Assembly: GCF_001650345.1 (NCBI RefSeq)
Contig: NZ_LVHF01000012.1
Coordinates: 1,302,001 to 1,366,000, forward strand
Origin: Photobacterium jeanii
Lineage (GTDB): Bacteria; Pseudomonadota; Gammaproteobacteria; Enterobacterales; Vibrionaceae
Reading direction: 5' to 3'
Length of the DNA stretch: 64,000 nucleotides
Shown: positions 36,752 through 45,092 of the stretch, one piece after another
Position numbering within the stretch: position 1 is the first letter of the stretch
Layout of the letters: every line of letters starts with the position of its first letter
Translations under genes and position numbers: made by a program
The notes under the pieces: generated by a model
What the model was told of the DNA's origin: nothing
The model's input: the letters and a program-made list of their open reading frames with translations, nothing else
Databases searched by the model: none

Positions 36752-36852
36752 TGGTCGGTGAAGAGCTGGCTTTTGAATATCTGGGAACCCCCGACCCTCT
36801 GGTCCGCGATTCCTAGGAGCTGAGATACGCTACCCAGCTACGCTATTCACCT
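36752..36852 (-). pseudogene. tRNA-Pro derivative, copy 5
   Basis: Identical to copies 3 and 4. Confidence 0.9.
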
Positions 36853-36910
36853 TATAATGTTTTATCGCCTGAACGAAAAAAGCCTCGTCTTTTCGACGAG
36901 GCTTTAAAGG

Positions 36911-37011
36911 TGGTCGGTGAAGAGCTGGCTTTTGAATATCTGGGAACCCCCGACCCTCTGGTCCGCGATTCCTAGGAGCTGAGATACACTACCCAGCTAC
37001 GCTATTCACCT
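36911..37011 (-). pseudogene. tRNA-Pro derivative, copy 6
   Basis: As copy 3 but with one substitution in the D-arm (plus strand GATACACTACC instead of GATACGCTACC), which weakens the D-stem by replacing a G-C or G-U pair. Confidence 0.9.
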
Positions 37012-37069
37012 TATAATGTTTTATCGCCTGAACGAAAAAAGCCCCGTCTTTTCGACGAGGCTTTAAAGG

Positions 37070-37170
37070 TGGTCGGTGAAGAGCTGGCTTTTGAATATCT
37101 GGGAACCCCCGACCCTCTGGTCCGCGATTCCTAGGAGCTGAGATACGCTACCCAGCTACGCTATTCACCT
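37070..37170 (-). pseudogene. tRNA-Pro derivative, copy 7 (promoter-proximal)
   Basis: As copy 3. This is the first derivative after the real tRNA-Pro array. Its 5' flank differs slightly from the others (AATAATG and TATCACC on the plus strand in place of TATAATG and TATCGCC). Confidence 0.9.
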
Positions 37171-37193
37171 AATAATGTTTTATCACCTGAACG

Positions 37194-37223
37194 AAAAAAG
37201 CCTCGTCTTTCGACGAGGCTTTA
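37194..37223 (-). terminator. Terminator between the intact tRNA-Pro array and the derivative array
   Basis: Stem AGCCTCGTC / GACGAGGCT with a GAAA loop, then T6 on the minus strand. The same element recurs after every derivative unit. Confidence 0.9.
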
Positions 37224-37227
37224 AAGG

Positions 37228-37304
<77 letters not shown>

Positions 37305-37366
37305 AGTCGTATATTTTAAATCTTACCAGATTCATTCTGCTCGACTTAGATCCAACAGAAATAATG

Positions 37367-37443
<77 letters not shown>

Positions 37444-37505
37444 AGTCGTATATTTTAAATCTTACCAGATTCATTCTGCTCGACTTAGATCCAACAGAAA
37501 TAATG

Positions 37506-37582
<77 letters not shown>

Positions 37583-37645
37583 AGTCGTATATTTTAAATC
37601 TTACCAGATTTATTCTGCCCGACTTGCATCCAACAGAAGTAATAG

Positions 37646-37722
<77 letters not shown>

Positions 37723-37785
37723 AGTCGTATATTTTAAATCTTACCAGATTTATTCTGCCCGACTTGCATCCAACAGAAGTAATAG

Positions 37786-37862
<77 letters not shown>

Positions 37863-37925
37863 AGTCGTATATTTTAAATCTTACCAGATTTATTCTGCCC
37901 GACTTGCATCCAACAGAAGTAATAG

Positions 37926-38002
<77 letters not shown>

Positions 38003-38036
38003 ACATGATTCAACGTGTTCGCCGTTGAGGTCGCTT

Positions 38037-38064
38037 ATAATACTCGCCTGTTTAATTTACGCAA
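38037..38064 (-). promoter_or_regulatory. Promoter of the tRNA-Pro array
   Basis: On the minus strand, -35 TTGCGT (38064-38059), 16-bp spacer, -10 TATTAT (38042-38037), followed by a GC-rich discriminator GCGACC, the pattern of stringently controlled stable-RNA promoters. Confidence 0.75.
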
Positions 38065-38271
38065 GTGGTTCGAGGGATTTTTTTTGTATCAAATATTCAG
38101 TTGCTTACCAAACACACATTTTGCTTATATTACCGCATGTTAAGTGATCTGACACACAAAGCGCCGTACAAAAAGGAAACAGGTTTAACACCATTGATCC
38201 AGATCATCATAACAAATCATTAGCATCGGTTAACTTATCGCCATCATCCCACAAGGCATTAGAGAGGACAT
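38065..38271. other. Intergenic region upstream of the tRNA-Pro promoter
   Basis: About 200 bp between the minus-strand tRNA promoter and a small plus-strand gene. AT-rich with T8 near 38079. No gene seen. Confidence 0.35.
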
Positions 38272-38412
38272 ATGGACTTTTGGCTTGAACTTTTGTTCGG
38301 TAATGCAGTTGGCTTATCGTCAATGCTGGTGATCTTTGGTGCTTTGGGGTTAATGCTATTTTTCGGAGGGTTCTTAATTTACAAAGTACTCTCTGCACCG
38401 TCTCCTCACTAG
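38272..38412 (+). CDS. DUF3149 mini membrane protein
   Basis: 46 residues, ATG 38272 to TAG 38412, with RBS GAGAGG 8 nt upstream. MDFWLELLFGNAVGLSSMLV is characteristic of the DUF3149 family: a short amphipathic start, one long hydrophobic segment (about 15-38) and a basic/polar tail ending SPH. Predicted single-pass inner-membrane protein of unknown function; easily missed because of its length. smrA follows 210 bp downstream on the same strand. Confidence 0.8.
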   Translation: MDFWLELLFGNAVGLSSMLVIFGALGLMLFFGGFLIYKVLSAPSPH

Positions 38413-38623
38413 AGCCTATTAGCAAAACTTGCTACCCAGGGTCTATGCTGTTAGCACGACCGCTCACAGTGCTTTGGCCCTGGTCTCTTTTCAATACCAA
38501 CCGACTCACCCGACTAAGATCGAGACAGTGATTAATTGTCCCGCAATCACGCTTGCAAAGATCAAATTTCCCCCGAAATTGACGTATTATACTGACAATA
38601 TCCGTTTCTTAAGCGATACCATC

Positions 38624-39205
38624 ATGTCAGATAACGATGAACTCGATCTCTTTAAAGAGATGATGGCCGACGTTGCGCCCATCAAACAAGATAAAGTCGA
38701 AACCACCACTAAACACCAAACGACCGAGGCGCAACTTGCCCGTCGTCTGGCTGCGCAAACACTCACTGAAGGTGATCCTGAATACCTGTCGCTAGACTAC
38801 GCCAAAATGTGCAAGCCTGACGATATGCTGGAATTCAAACGTGATGGTGTTCAAGAAGGCGTATTCCGCAAGCTACGCTTAGGAAAATACGAAATCCAAG
38901 CGCGTCTTGATCTTCACCGTAAAACACTGAAGCAAGCACGAGATGAAGTGCTTCATTTTCTTCGTCAGTGTCACCGAATGGATATCCGCACCGTGATTAT
39001 TGTGCACGGTAAAGGTGAGCGCTCTAACCCACCAGCGATGATGAAAAGTTATCTCTCAACATGGTTAGAACAAATCAGTGAAGTAATGTGTTACCACTCG
39101 GCACTGCGCCAGCACGGTGGTAACGGTGCGTTATATGTGATGCTAAAGAAATCACCTGAGAAGAAACTCGAAAACCGAGAACGTCACCTCAGCAAAAAAG
39201 GCTAG
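38624..39205 (+). CDS. smrA: Smr-domain endonuclease SmrA
   Basis: 193 residues from ATG 38624 (MSDNDELDLFKEMMADVAPI); the frame is open further upstream but that part has no coding character. The Smr domain begins at RLDLHRKTLKQARDEVLHF (catalytic-type LDLHG-like LDLH) and contains VIIVHGKGERS and HGGNGALYVMLKK. E. coli SmrA (YdaL) has nicking activity in vitro; related Smr proteins cut mRNA at collided ribosomes. Own terminator. Confidence 0.92.
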   Translation: MSDNDELDLFKEMMADVAPIKQDKVETTTKHQTTEAQLARRLAAQTLTEGDPEYLSLDYAKMCKPDDMLEFKRDGVQEGVFRKLRLGKYEIQARLDLHRKTLKQARDEVLHFLRQCHRMDIRTVIIVHGKGERSNPPAMMKSYLSTWLEQISEVMCYHSALRQHGGNGALYVMLKKSPEKKLENRERHLSKKG

Positions 39206-39214
39206 CCGCAAACA

Positions 39215-39245
39215 TTAAAAAAGGAGCTCATCGCTCCTTTTTTAT
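39215..39245 (+). terminator. Terminator of smrA
   Basis: Stem AAAAAAGGAGC / GCTCCTTTTTT with a TCATC loop. Confidence 0.9.
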
Positions 39246-39273
39246 TTTCATCTCGTTTCAATCTCGTATTCCG

Positions 39274-39888
39274 CTACGCCATGTAGACAACTCGCATAGC
39301 CAGTAAGATCAATACAACACCTGAGACACGATCAATCCAATGTGCTTTGGCACGTAGCTTTTCTAAGACCTTTGGACGCGACAAAATAATCGCAATCAGG
39401 GTATACCACAAGCCATCGACAATGATGGGAGTTGCAACAATAATCACACGGCTACTTAACTCTGCACTCAGAGCGACAAATTGACTAAACAAAGCAATAA
39501 AATACAAAGCTAATTTAGGGTTTAACAATGAGATCATTAAACCATCACGTGCCGCTTCAACCATGGTTGTAGACTCACCTGCTTTTAACTTAGCTGCAAT
39601 TCCCCCTTTTGAACGCAGCGCATTCACACCAAGGTAAGCTAAATATCCAGCACCAGCATAGCTAATTGCAGTAAAAAGCGTAGGTGACTGTTTTAAAACA
39701 ACCGCAAGTCCTAAAATACCAAGTAAAGCATGAATCCCCACTCCCAAAGAGTGTGACCATGACGTGATCATTCCATGTATACGTCCACTGGCGAGACTAT
39801 GCTTGGCAACGACAGCAAGGCTAGGACCCGGTGACATTGCACCTAAGGCCGAAATAAGAAATAGGGAAAACCAAATACTTAGCGTCAT
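39274..39888 (-). CDS. LysE/RhtB family amino-acid exporter
   Basis: 204 residues, about six membrane segments, with the family start LFLISALGAMSPGPSLAVVAKHSLASGR and the NPKLALYFIALFSQF motif. Exporters of this family expel amino acids such as threonine, homoserine or lysine; the substrate is not predictable. It is downstream of and in the same direction as a LysR regulator gene, 98 bp away. Confidence 0.88.
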   Translation of the reverse strand: MTLSIWFSLFLISALGAMSPGPSLAVVAKHSLASGRIHGMITSWSHSLGVGIHALLGILGLAVVLKQSPTLFTAISYAGAGYLAYLGVNALRSKGGIAAKLKAGESTTMVEAARDGLMISLLNPKLALYFIALFSQFVALSAELSSRVIIVATPIIVDGLWYTLIAIILSRPKVLEKLRAKAHWIDRVSGVVLILLAMRVVYMA

Positions 39889-39986
39889 TCGCTAACTCCG
39901 TGCAACTGTTATTTATCAAACTGTCACTGACAATATCAAGGCTACACTATTAATTGAAATCAAAAGAAATCATCAAGGTTATGATT

Positions 39987-40904
39987 TCAACTCATATCCA
40001 TCGAGTACATTGAATCACGCATAATCCGCAACACATGCTGACGCAGCCACTGGTGTGAGAGGTCGCTGTGATATTTGGGGTGCCACATCAACCAGTATTT
40101 ATGCTGTTCAACGGGTATGGGTAATGGCAGAAAATGAAGGGGATAAGTCGGTTTCATGTTATGGGCGATATGTTCCGGTACCACCATCAACATATCGCTG
40201 CGACACAAGGTATTGAATGCCGCGGTAAAGAATGGCACTCGGAACTTCACATCACGCTCAAGCCCCTGAGACGCTAAATAACGATCAATAAAACTGTCTT
40301 TATCACCGCCACCTGAAACTGAGATATGGCTATAAGCAAGAAAGTCATCAAGTGAGATTTCTGTTTGTTGCGCCAATGGGTGTGCCTGACTCATGACACA
40401 TACCGGATAATCAGCGCCTATCGATTCACCGCAAATACCTTCTGGCAGGCTTGGCAACATCGAAGAGAATAACTGGATATCCCGTTGCCCTAACTGATGA
40501 TAAAAGTCTTGCTGCCAAAGTTGATATTCCACCGAAACGTGAGGGGCATGATGACGCAGAGATTCAACCACATCGGGCAAAATATACTGCGCCACATAAT
40601 CTGACGATGACAACACCACCCTGTCGTGCCATGTCTGTGGATCAAAAGTATCGAGTTGCAGAATACTTTGGCAATCACTGAGCATGGCATCAACCCGCAC
40701 CTTTAACTGTTCCGCCTTGGGGGTTTTCAGTAGCTGATTACCATCGCGAACTAACAAGGGATCACCAAAGATGTCACGCAATTGCGTCAACTGACGGCTA
40801 ACCGCTGACTGTGTCAGATGTAACTTGGTCGCTGTGCGGCTAACGTGACACTCTTCAAGCAAGACTTGTAACGTCACCAGTAGGTTTAGGTTGATGTTTT
40901 TCAT
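39987..40904 (-). CDS. LysR-type transcriptional regulator
   Basis: 305 residues. N-terminal winged helix (NLLVTLQVLLEECHVSRTAT, LTQSAVSRQLTQLRDIFGDPLLVRDG) and a C-terminal periplasmic-binding-like effector domain. The sequence falls in the NodD/SyrM-like group by its DPLLVRDGNQLLKTP stretch (inference). It may control the adjacent LysE-type exporter, although LysR genes more often diverge from their targets. Confidence 0.9.
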   Translation of the reverse strand: MKNINLNLLVTLQVLLEECHVSRTATKLHLTQSAVSRQLTQLRDIFGDPLLVRDGNQLLKTPKAEQLKVRVDAMLSDCQSILQLDTFDPQTWHDRVVLSSSDYVAQYILPDVVESLRHHAPHVSVEYQLWQQDFYHQLGQRDIQLFSSMLPSLPEGICGESIGADYPVCVMSQAHPLAQQTEISLDDFLAYSHISVSGGGDKDSFIDRYLASQGLERDVKFRVPFFTAAFNTLCRSDMLMVVPEHIAHNMKPTYPLHFLPLPIPVEQHKYWLMWHPKYHSDLSHQWLRQHVLRIMRDSMYSMDMS

Positions 40905-40951
40905 CTAGCGTTTCTCACCAAGCAATTGCTATCTCAACTAAGTCTTCGCGC

Positions 40952-41428
40952 TTACACTTTAGCAATTGGAGCAAAGTTACCTTGGGTTAACTTCGCCAAG
41001 TCTTGTGGTGCTAATTCAATTTCTAGACCACGACGTCCCGCGCTAACACAAATCGTGTCATAACTTTGCGCAGAAGCATCAATGAAGGTCGGTAAACGTT
41101 TCTTTTGCCCCAGCGGGCTAATTCCCCCCACAATATAACCCGTGGTTTTCTCTGCAATAGCAGGATCAGCCATATCCGCTTTCTTACCGCCAGCCGCTTT
41201 TGCCGCTGCTTTTAGATCCAACATCCCAGCCACTGGCACTACTGCCACAGCCAATTTCTTCGGGTCGCCATTGAGGCTAAACAACAAAGTTTTGAACACT
41301 TGCTCTGGGTTTTGTCCTAACGCCTCTGCCGCTTCTAAACCAAAATTTGTATTAGCCGGATCGTGCTGATACTGGTGCACGTCATAATTAATGCCTTGTT
41401 TTTTAGCCAATTTAATCGCCGGCGTCAT
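40952..41428 (-). CDS. ybaK: Cys-tRNA(Pro) deacylase YbaK
   Basis: 158 residues from the ATG at 41428 ([20 protein letters not shown]), preceded by AGAGAG; the frame extends upstream without support. YbaK fold: [23 protein letters not shown] (with the conserved catalytic Lys), [21 protein letters not shown], and the closing [19 protein letters not shown]. It hydrolyses mischarged Cys-tRNA(Pro) together with ProRS. It lies 3 kb from the tRNA-Pro arrays. Confidence 0.93.
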   Translation of the reverse strand: MTPAIKLAKKQGINYDVHQYQHDPANTNFGLEAAEALGQNPEQVFKTLLFSLNGDPKKLAVAVVPVAGMLDLKAAAKAAGGKKADMADPAIAEKTTGYIVGGISPLGQKKRLPTFIDASAQSYDTICVSAGRRGLEIELAPQDLAKLTQGNFAPIAKV

Positions 41429-41507
41429 AATAATATCTCTCTTTTTATTGGTATTACGCCAGGTTGATGCTGGCATCCAAACATCATACGCTTTTCATCA
41501 AATAAAA

Positions 41508-41533
41508 AAATGGCTCCTTAATAGGAGCCATTC
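41508..41533 (-). terminator. Terminator of the 5'-nucleotidase gene
   Basis: Stem AATGGCTCC / GGAGCCATT (with TTAATA centre), followed on the minus strand by T7. Confidence 0.9.
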
Positions 41534-41555
41534 ATTAACGAAAAAATATCAGGGT

Positions 41556-43226
41556 TTAAAGGTAAGTGATCTCACCTTTTGGTGCGAACTTGTTCACATC
41601 CACAGGGCTGTTTTTCTCTAGGAACTCTTTAAGAACTTCAGCATCTACGAAACCAGTGTTTACGTATCCTGGGTGCTCAGAAATCTTAGGATAGCCGTCA
41701 CCACCCGCAGCGTTGAAGCTTGGTACAGTAAAGCGGTATGTTTCTTTAGGATCAAGTTTCTTACCGTTAAGTACCACGTTGCTTACTTTACCGTTCGCAA
41801 CTGTCATAGAAATACCGTAGAACTGCGCGTATGCACCAGAGTCGATTGGTTTAGTTGCAACAACGTTTAAGTAATCCATCACTTCAGCACCAGTCATGTC
41901 GGTGTAAGTCACGATATTACCGAATGGCTGAACAGTCAGTACGTCTTTGTAAGTAATGTCGCCTGCCGCGATAGAGTCACGTACACCACCTGAGTTCATT
42001 ACCGCAAAGTCAGCTTTCGCACGTTGCATGTGAGAAGCGGCAATTAAACGACCTAGGTTAGTTTGCTTGAAGCGAACCACGTTACGATCACCTTCCAACT
42101 TACCGTTAGATTCAGCGATCTTCACATTTAACTGCTCTTGACCTTTTTCTTGGTAAGGCGTTAGGAAGGTCATCACTTCTTCATTCTTAGGAATTTCGTT
42201 TTGAATGAATACGCGTTTCTTCGAACCGTCAGCCAGTTTCACTTTCTTCTTCAAGTTAACAGGCACAAGGTCGTAGCTCACCATGCGCAATTCGCCGTTC
42301 TTGAATTCAAAGTCAGCACGACCGACGTATTTACCCCATTCGTGTGCTTGAACAATCCAAGTACCGTTTTGGTTATCAGGCTTACACTCATCACCCGGCT
42401 TGAAGTTCTTGTTGTACATGTTTGGACCTTCCATGCACACAGGTTCTTGCGAGTGACCACCCACGATCATATCTAGATCGCCTTCATTTAAGTAACGTGC
42501 TAGTGCCACATCACCCGGTGCGTTCACACCACGATTACCGTTTTCGTAGTGACCCATGTGCGTTGCCGCGATGATCACGTCAGGTTTTTCTGTTTTTTCT
42601 AGCTCAGCGATCAATTTTTTCGCTTCCGCTTTTGGATCACGGAAATCAACATCGCCGATGTATTCAGGGTTACCGATCTTCGCTGTATCTTCAGTCGTTA
42701 GACCGATAACAGCAATCTTAATGCCTTGCTGCTCAAAGATTTGGTAAGGCTGGAATAAACGTTTGCCAGTCTCTTTATCGTAGATGTTGGCAGACAAGAA
42801 TGGGAAATCAGCCCAACCTTCTTGCTTACGTAGTACTTCAAGAGGGTTATCAAACTCGTGGTTACCCAATGCCATTGCATCGTAACCAAGCATGTTCATG
42901 CCTTTGAAATCGGGTTCTGCATCTTGCAGATCTGACTCAGGTACACCGGTGTTGATATCACCACCAGACAGAAGCAACGTTGTACCACCTTCAGCTTCAA
43001 CTTCAGCACGGATTTGGTCTAGCAACGTCTTACGTGCCGCCATACCATATTCACCGTATTTGTTATGCCAAAAACGACCGTGGTTATCATTAGTATGAAG
43101 AATGGTAATTTTATATGCTTTATCTGCTTCCCACTGAGGAGCAGTTACATCAGCTTGGCTAGCACAGCCGCTTAACGCAGCAAGTAATGCAGCACTTAAC
43201 GCCGTCTTAGCAAATAATTGCTTCAT
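41556..43226 (-). CDS. ushA: Lipoprotein 5'-nucleotidase / UDP-sugar hydrolase (UshA/NutA type)
   Basis: 556 residues from the ATG at 43226 (RBS AAGGTGAT); lipobox ALSGC (Cys21), as in Vibrio NutA, whereas E. coli UshA is soluble. The metallophosphatase domain has ILHTNDNHGRFW, GGDINTG, LGNHEFDNP, and the H-x-GGHSQEP site. The C-terminal 5'-nucleotidase domain carries NSGGVRDSI and QPFGNIV. It degrades extracellular nucleotides and UDP-sugars to salvageable nucleosides. Confidence 0.93.
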   Translation of the reverse strand: MKQLFAKTALSAALLAALSGCASQADVTAPQWEADKAYKITILHTNDNHGRFWHNKYGEYGMAARKTLLDQIRAEVEAEGGTTLLLSGGDINTGVPESDLQDAEPDFKGMNMLGYDAMALGNHEFDNPLEVLRKQEGWADFPFLSANIYDKETGKRLFQPYQIFEQQGIKIAVIGLTTEDTAKIGNPEYIGDVDFRDPKAEAKKLIAELEKTEKPDVIIAATHMGHYENGNRGVNAPGDVALARYLNEGDLDMIVGGHSQEPVCMEGPNMYNKNFKPGDECKPDNQNGTWIVQAHEWGKYVGRADFEFKNGELRMVSYDLVPVNLKKKVKLADGSKKRVFIQNEIPKNEEVMTFLTPYQEKGQEQLNVKIAESNGKLEGDRNVVRFKQTNLGRLIAASHMQRAKADFAVMNSGGVRDSIAAGDITYKDVLTVQPFGNIVTYTDMTGAEVMDYLNVVATKPIDSGAYAQFYGISMTVANGKVSNVVLNGKKLDPKETYRFTVPSFNAAGGDGYPKISEHPGYVNTGFVDAEVLKEFLEKNSPVDVNKFAPKGEITYL

Positions 43227-43422
43227 GGATATCACCTTAAATCAGTTATTGTTATTCCTTTATGCCACTACCCATTATTGACTTTAACAAGACAATTCAT
43301 AGAAGTAGAAATCGGCGTTAGTTTAAAATAATTACTGATACATGGCTGATTCATTTCATCAATCTGTCGGATTGATCACCCTCTTATGCAGTTAATTGTT
43401 TGATTTATTGCAAGCAAGCACA

Positions 43423-43449
43423 AAAAAGCCCTACCGAGGTAGGGCTTTA
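43423..43449 (-). terminator. Terminator of the NhaC-family gene
   Basis: Hairpin AAAGCCCTACC / GGTAGGGCTTT; on the minus strand followed by T6. It lies directly past the stop at 43505. Confidence 0.88.
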
Positions 43450-43504
43450 ACGATTTTGGCGTCATCTATGCAAACTATTTATTAAACAACCCGCATCAAT
43501 CTGA

Positions 43505-44890
43505 TCAAGCTTTGACTGGCTCGCGAGCCGCGTGCTTCACAAACACAGCCGCAACCGCAGCAATCGCTAGGAAGAAACAGTAGTAAGAGTGACTCACAAC
43601 TTCCAGCGGCGACAAACCAAACACCGAACCTAATAACAAGCCTTGCGCACCGTATGGCAGTACACCTTGGATCACACACGAAAAGATATCGAGTAAACTT
43701 GCAGCGCGACGTGGGGTTACACCATTACTTTCCGCCAGTTCACGAGCCACGCCACCGGAGACGATAATCGCTACTGTGTTGTTTGCGGTGCAGCAGTTAG
43801 TCAAACTTACTAAGCTTGCAATACCCAGCTCGCTTGCGCGCAGATTTTGCGCCTTATTATGACCACGACTGAATACCGAAATAATACGGCTGATCTGTTG
43901 CGTCAAGTACGCCAGACCACCTTGGCGACGCATCAATTCACCCATACCACCGATCAGCATCGACAATAAGAAGATCTCTTGCATGTTACCAAAGCCAGCG
44001 TAGATATCTTTGGCATAGTTCGACAGGCTGTAATCCGCAGTTGCAAATAAGCCAATACCGCCAGCAAGTAGAATACCTAAACTCAGCACCACAAATACGT
44101 TCACACCAGATACCGCAAGCACCAGGATCGTGATGTAAGGCAGCACTTTTAACCACTCAACATCACCGGTTGCTGGTACGTCAGTTGCCGTGCTGCTAAA
44201 CGCGAAAACTAAAATAGCAGCAATGGCTGCTGGTAGGGCAATACCGATATTCTCACGGAATTTATCACGCATGTGACAACCCTGAGAGCGAGTAGAAGCA
44301 ATGGTGGTATCAGAGATAATAGATAAGTTATCACCAAACATCGCACCACTAAGCACCACACCAGCGGTAAGCGCGACATCCATACCTGCTGCTTGAGCAA
44401 TACCCAATGCAACAGGTGCAACGGCTGCGATCGTACCCATCGAGGTCCCCATCGCAGTAGCAATAAAGGCCGAAATCACAAAGATGCCCGGTAAAATCAG
44501 GCTTGATGGCAACATGGATAAACCAAGGTTAACCGTGGCATCTACCCCACCAGTTGCTTTTGCTACAGCAGCAAAAGCGCCCGCTAATAAGTAGATCATA
44601 CACATAGCGATAATATCGCCATGACCAACCCCTTGGATAAATTGCTCAATCGCTTTATTCAGCTTTTCTTTACTGAGCAAAATCGCCACTACTACAGCAG
44701 GTAACGCTGCTACAGGTGCCGGCAGTTGGTAGAAAGCGAAATCAACGCCTTGAGCTGTTAAATAGCTACCAACGCCAATAAATAGTGTTAAGAAAATCCC
44801 TAATGGGAGTAGCGCAAGCGCTGAAGGTGCGGGTGAGGCACCGTCTGAGTGTTTGGTTTGTGTTGTGTTCGACATGATGACTACAGACAT
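43505..44890 (-). CDS. NhaC-family Na+/H+ antiporter
   Basis: 461 residues, about twelve membrane segments. Signatures include AFIATAMGTSMGTIAAVAPV, GAMFGDNLSIISDTTIAST and TNCCTANNTVAIIVSGG, typical of the NhaC/ArsB-like superfamily (the GDNLSxISDTT motif). Exchanges cytoplasmic sodium, or a sodium-coupled organic anion, for protons; the exact substrate is uncertain. It diverges from the first chemoreceptor gene. Translation could also start at the internal ATG at 44875. Confidence 0.88.
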   Translation of the reverse strand: MSVVIMSNTTQTKHSDGASPAPSALALLPLGIFLTLFIGVGSYLTAQGVDFAFYQLPAPVAALPAVVVAILLSKEKLNKAIEQFIQGVGHGDIIAMCMIYLLAGAFAAVAKATGGVDATVNLGLSMLPSSLILPGIFVISAFIATAMGTSMGTIAAVAPVALGIAQAAGMDVALTAGVVLSGAMFGDNLSIISDTTIASTRSQGCHMRDKFRENIGIALPAAIAAILVFAFSSTATDVPATGDVEWLKVLPYITILVLAVSGVNVFVVLSLGILLAGGIGLFATADYSLSNYAKDIYAGFGNMQEIFLLSMLIGGMGELMRRQGGLAYLTQQISRIISVFSRGHNKAQNLRASELGIASLVSLTNCCTANNTVAIIVSGGVARELAESNGVTPRRAASLLDIFSCVIQGVLPYGAQGLLLGSVFGLSPLEVVSHSYYCFFLAIAAVAAVFVKHAAREPVKA

Positions 44891-45092
44891 CTTATTTTAG
44901 AATTTGGCTTAGACTAATTGGTCACTATGTTTGAGTCAACATCTAGACGTCTAAACATCCAAAATCCACTAAAAATACTTACCGCACATATTCAATTTGA
45001 TTATTAATAAATTTAATGAATAGTATCCTTGATGGATATACAATACGGCATCCCACATAAATCATCCAATAAGAACAAATAGAGCAGCTTTT

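Larger units (their letters stand above)
36073..37184 (-). repeat. Seven tandem 158-159 bp units of tRNA-Pro derivative plus terminator
   Basis: Units begin at 36073, 36231, 36390, 36549, 36708, 36867 and 37026 (period 159, the first 158). Read on the minus strand, each unit is a 101-nt tRNA-Pro-like sequence, ACCTTTA, a terminator hairpin AAAGCCTCGTC-GAAAA-GACGAGGC with T6, and a spacer CGTTCAGGCGATAAAACATT. Units differ at only a few positions: TAAGAG in units 1-2 against TAGGAG in 3-7, one G-to-A in unit 6, GCCCCG against GCCTCG in some stems. The spacer ends in TATAAG, a possible -10, without a clear -35. Confidence 0.95.
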
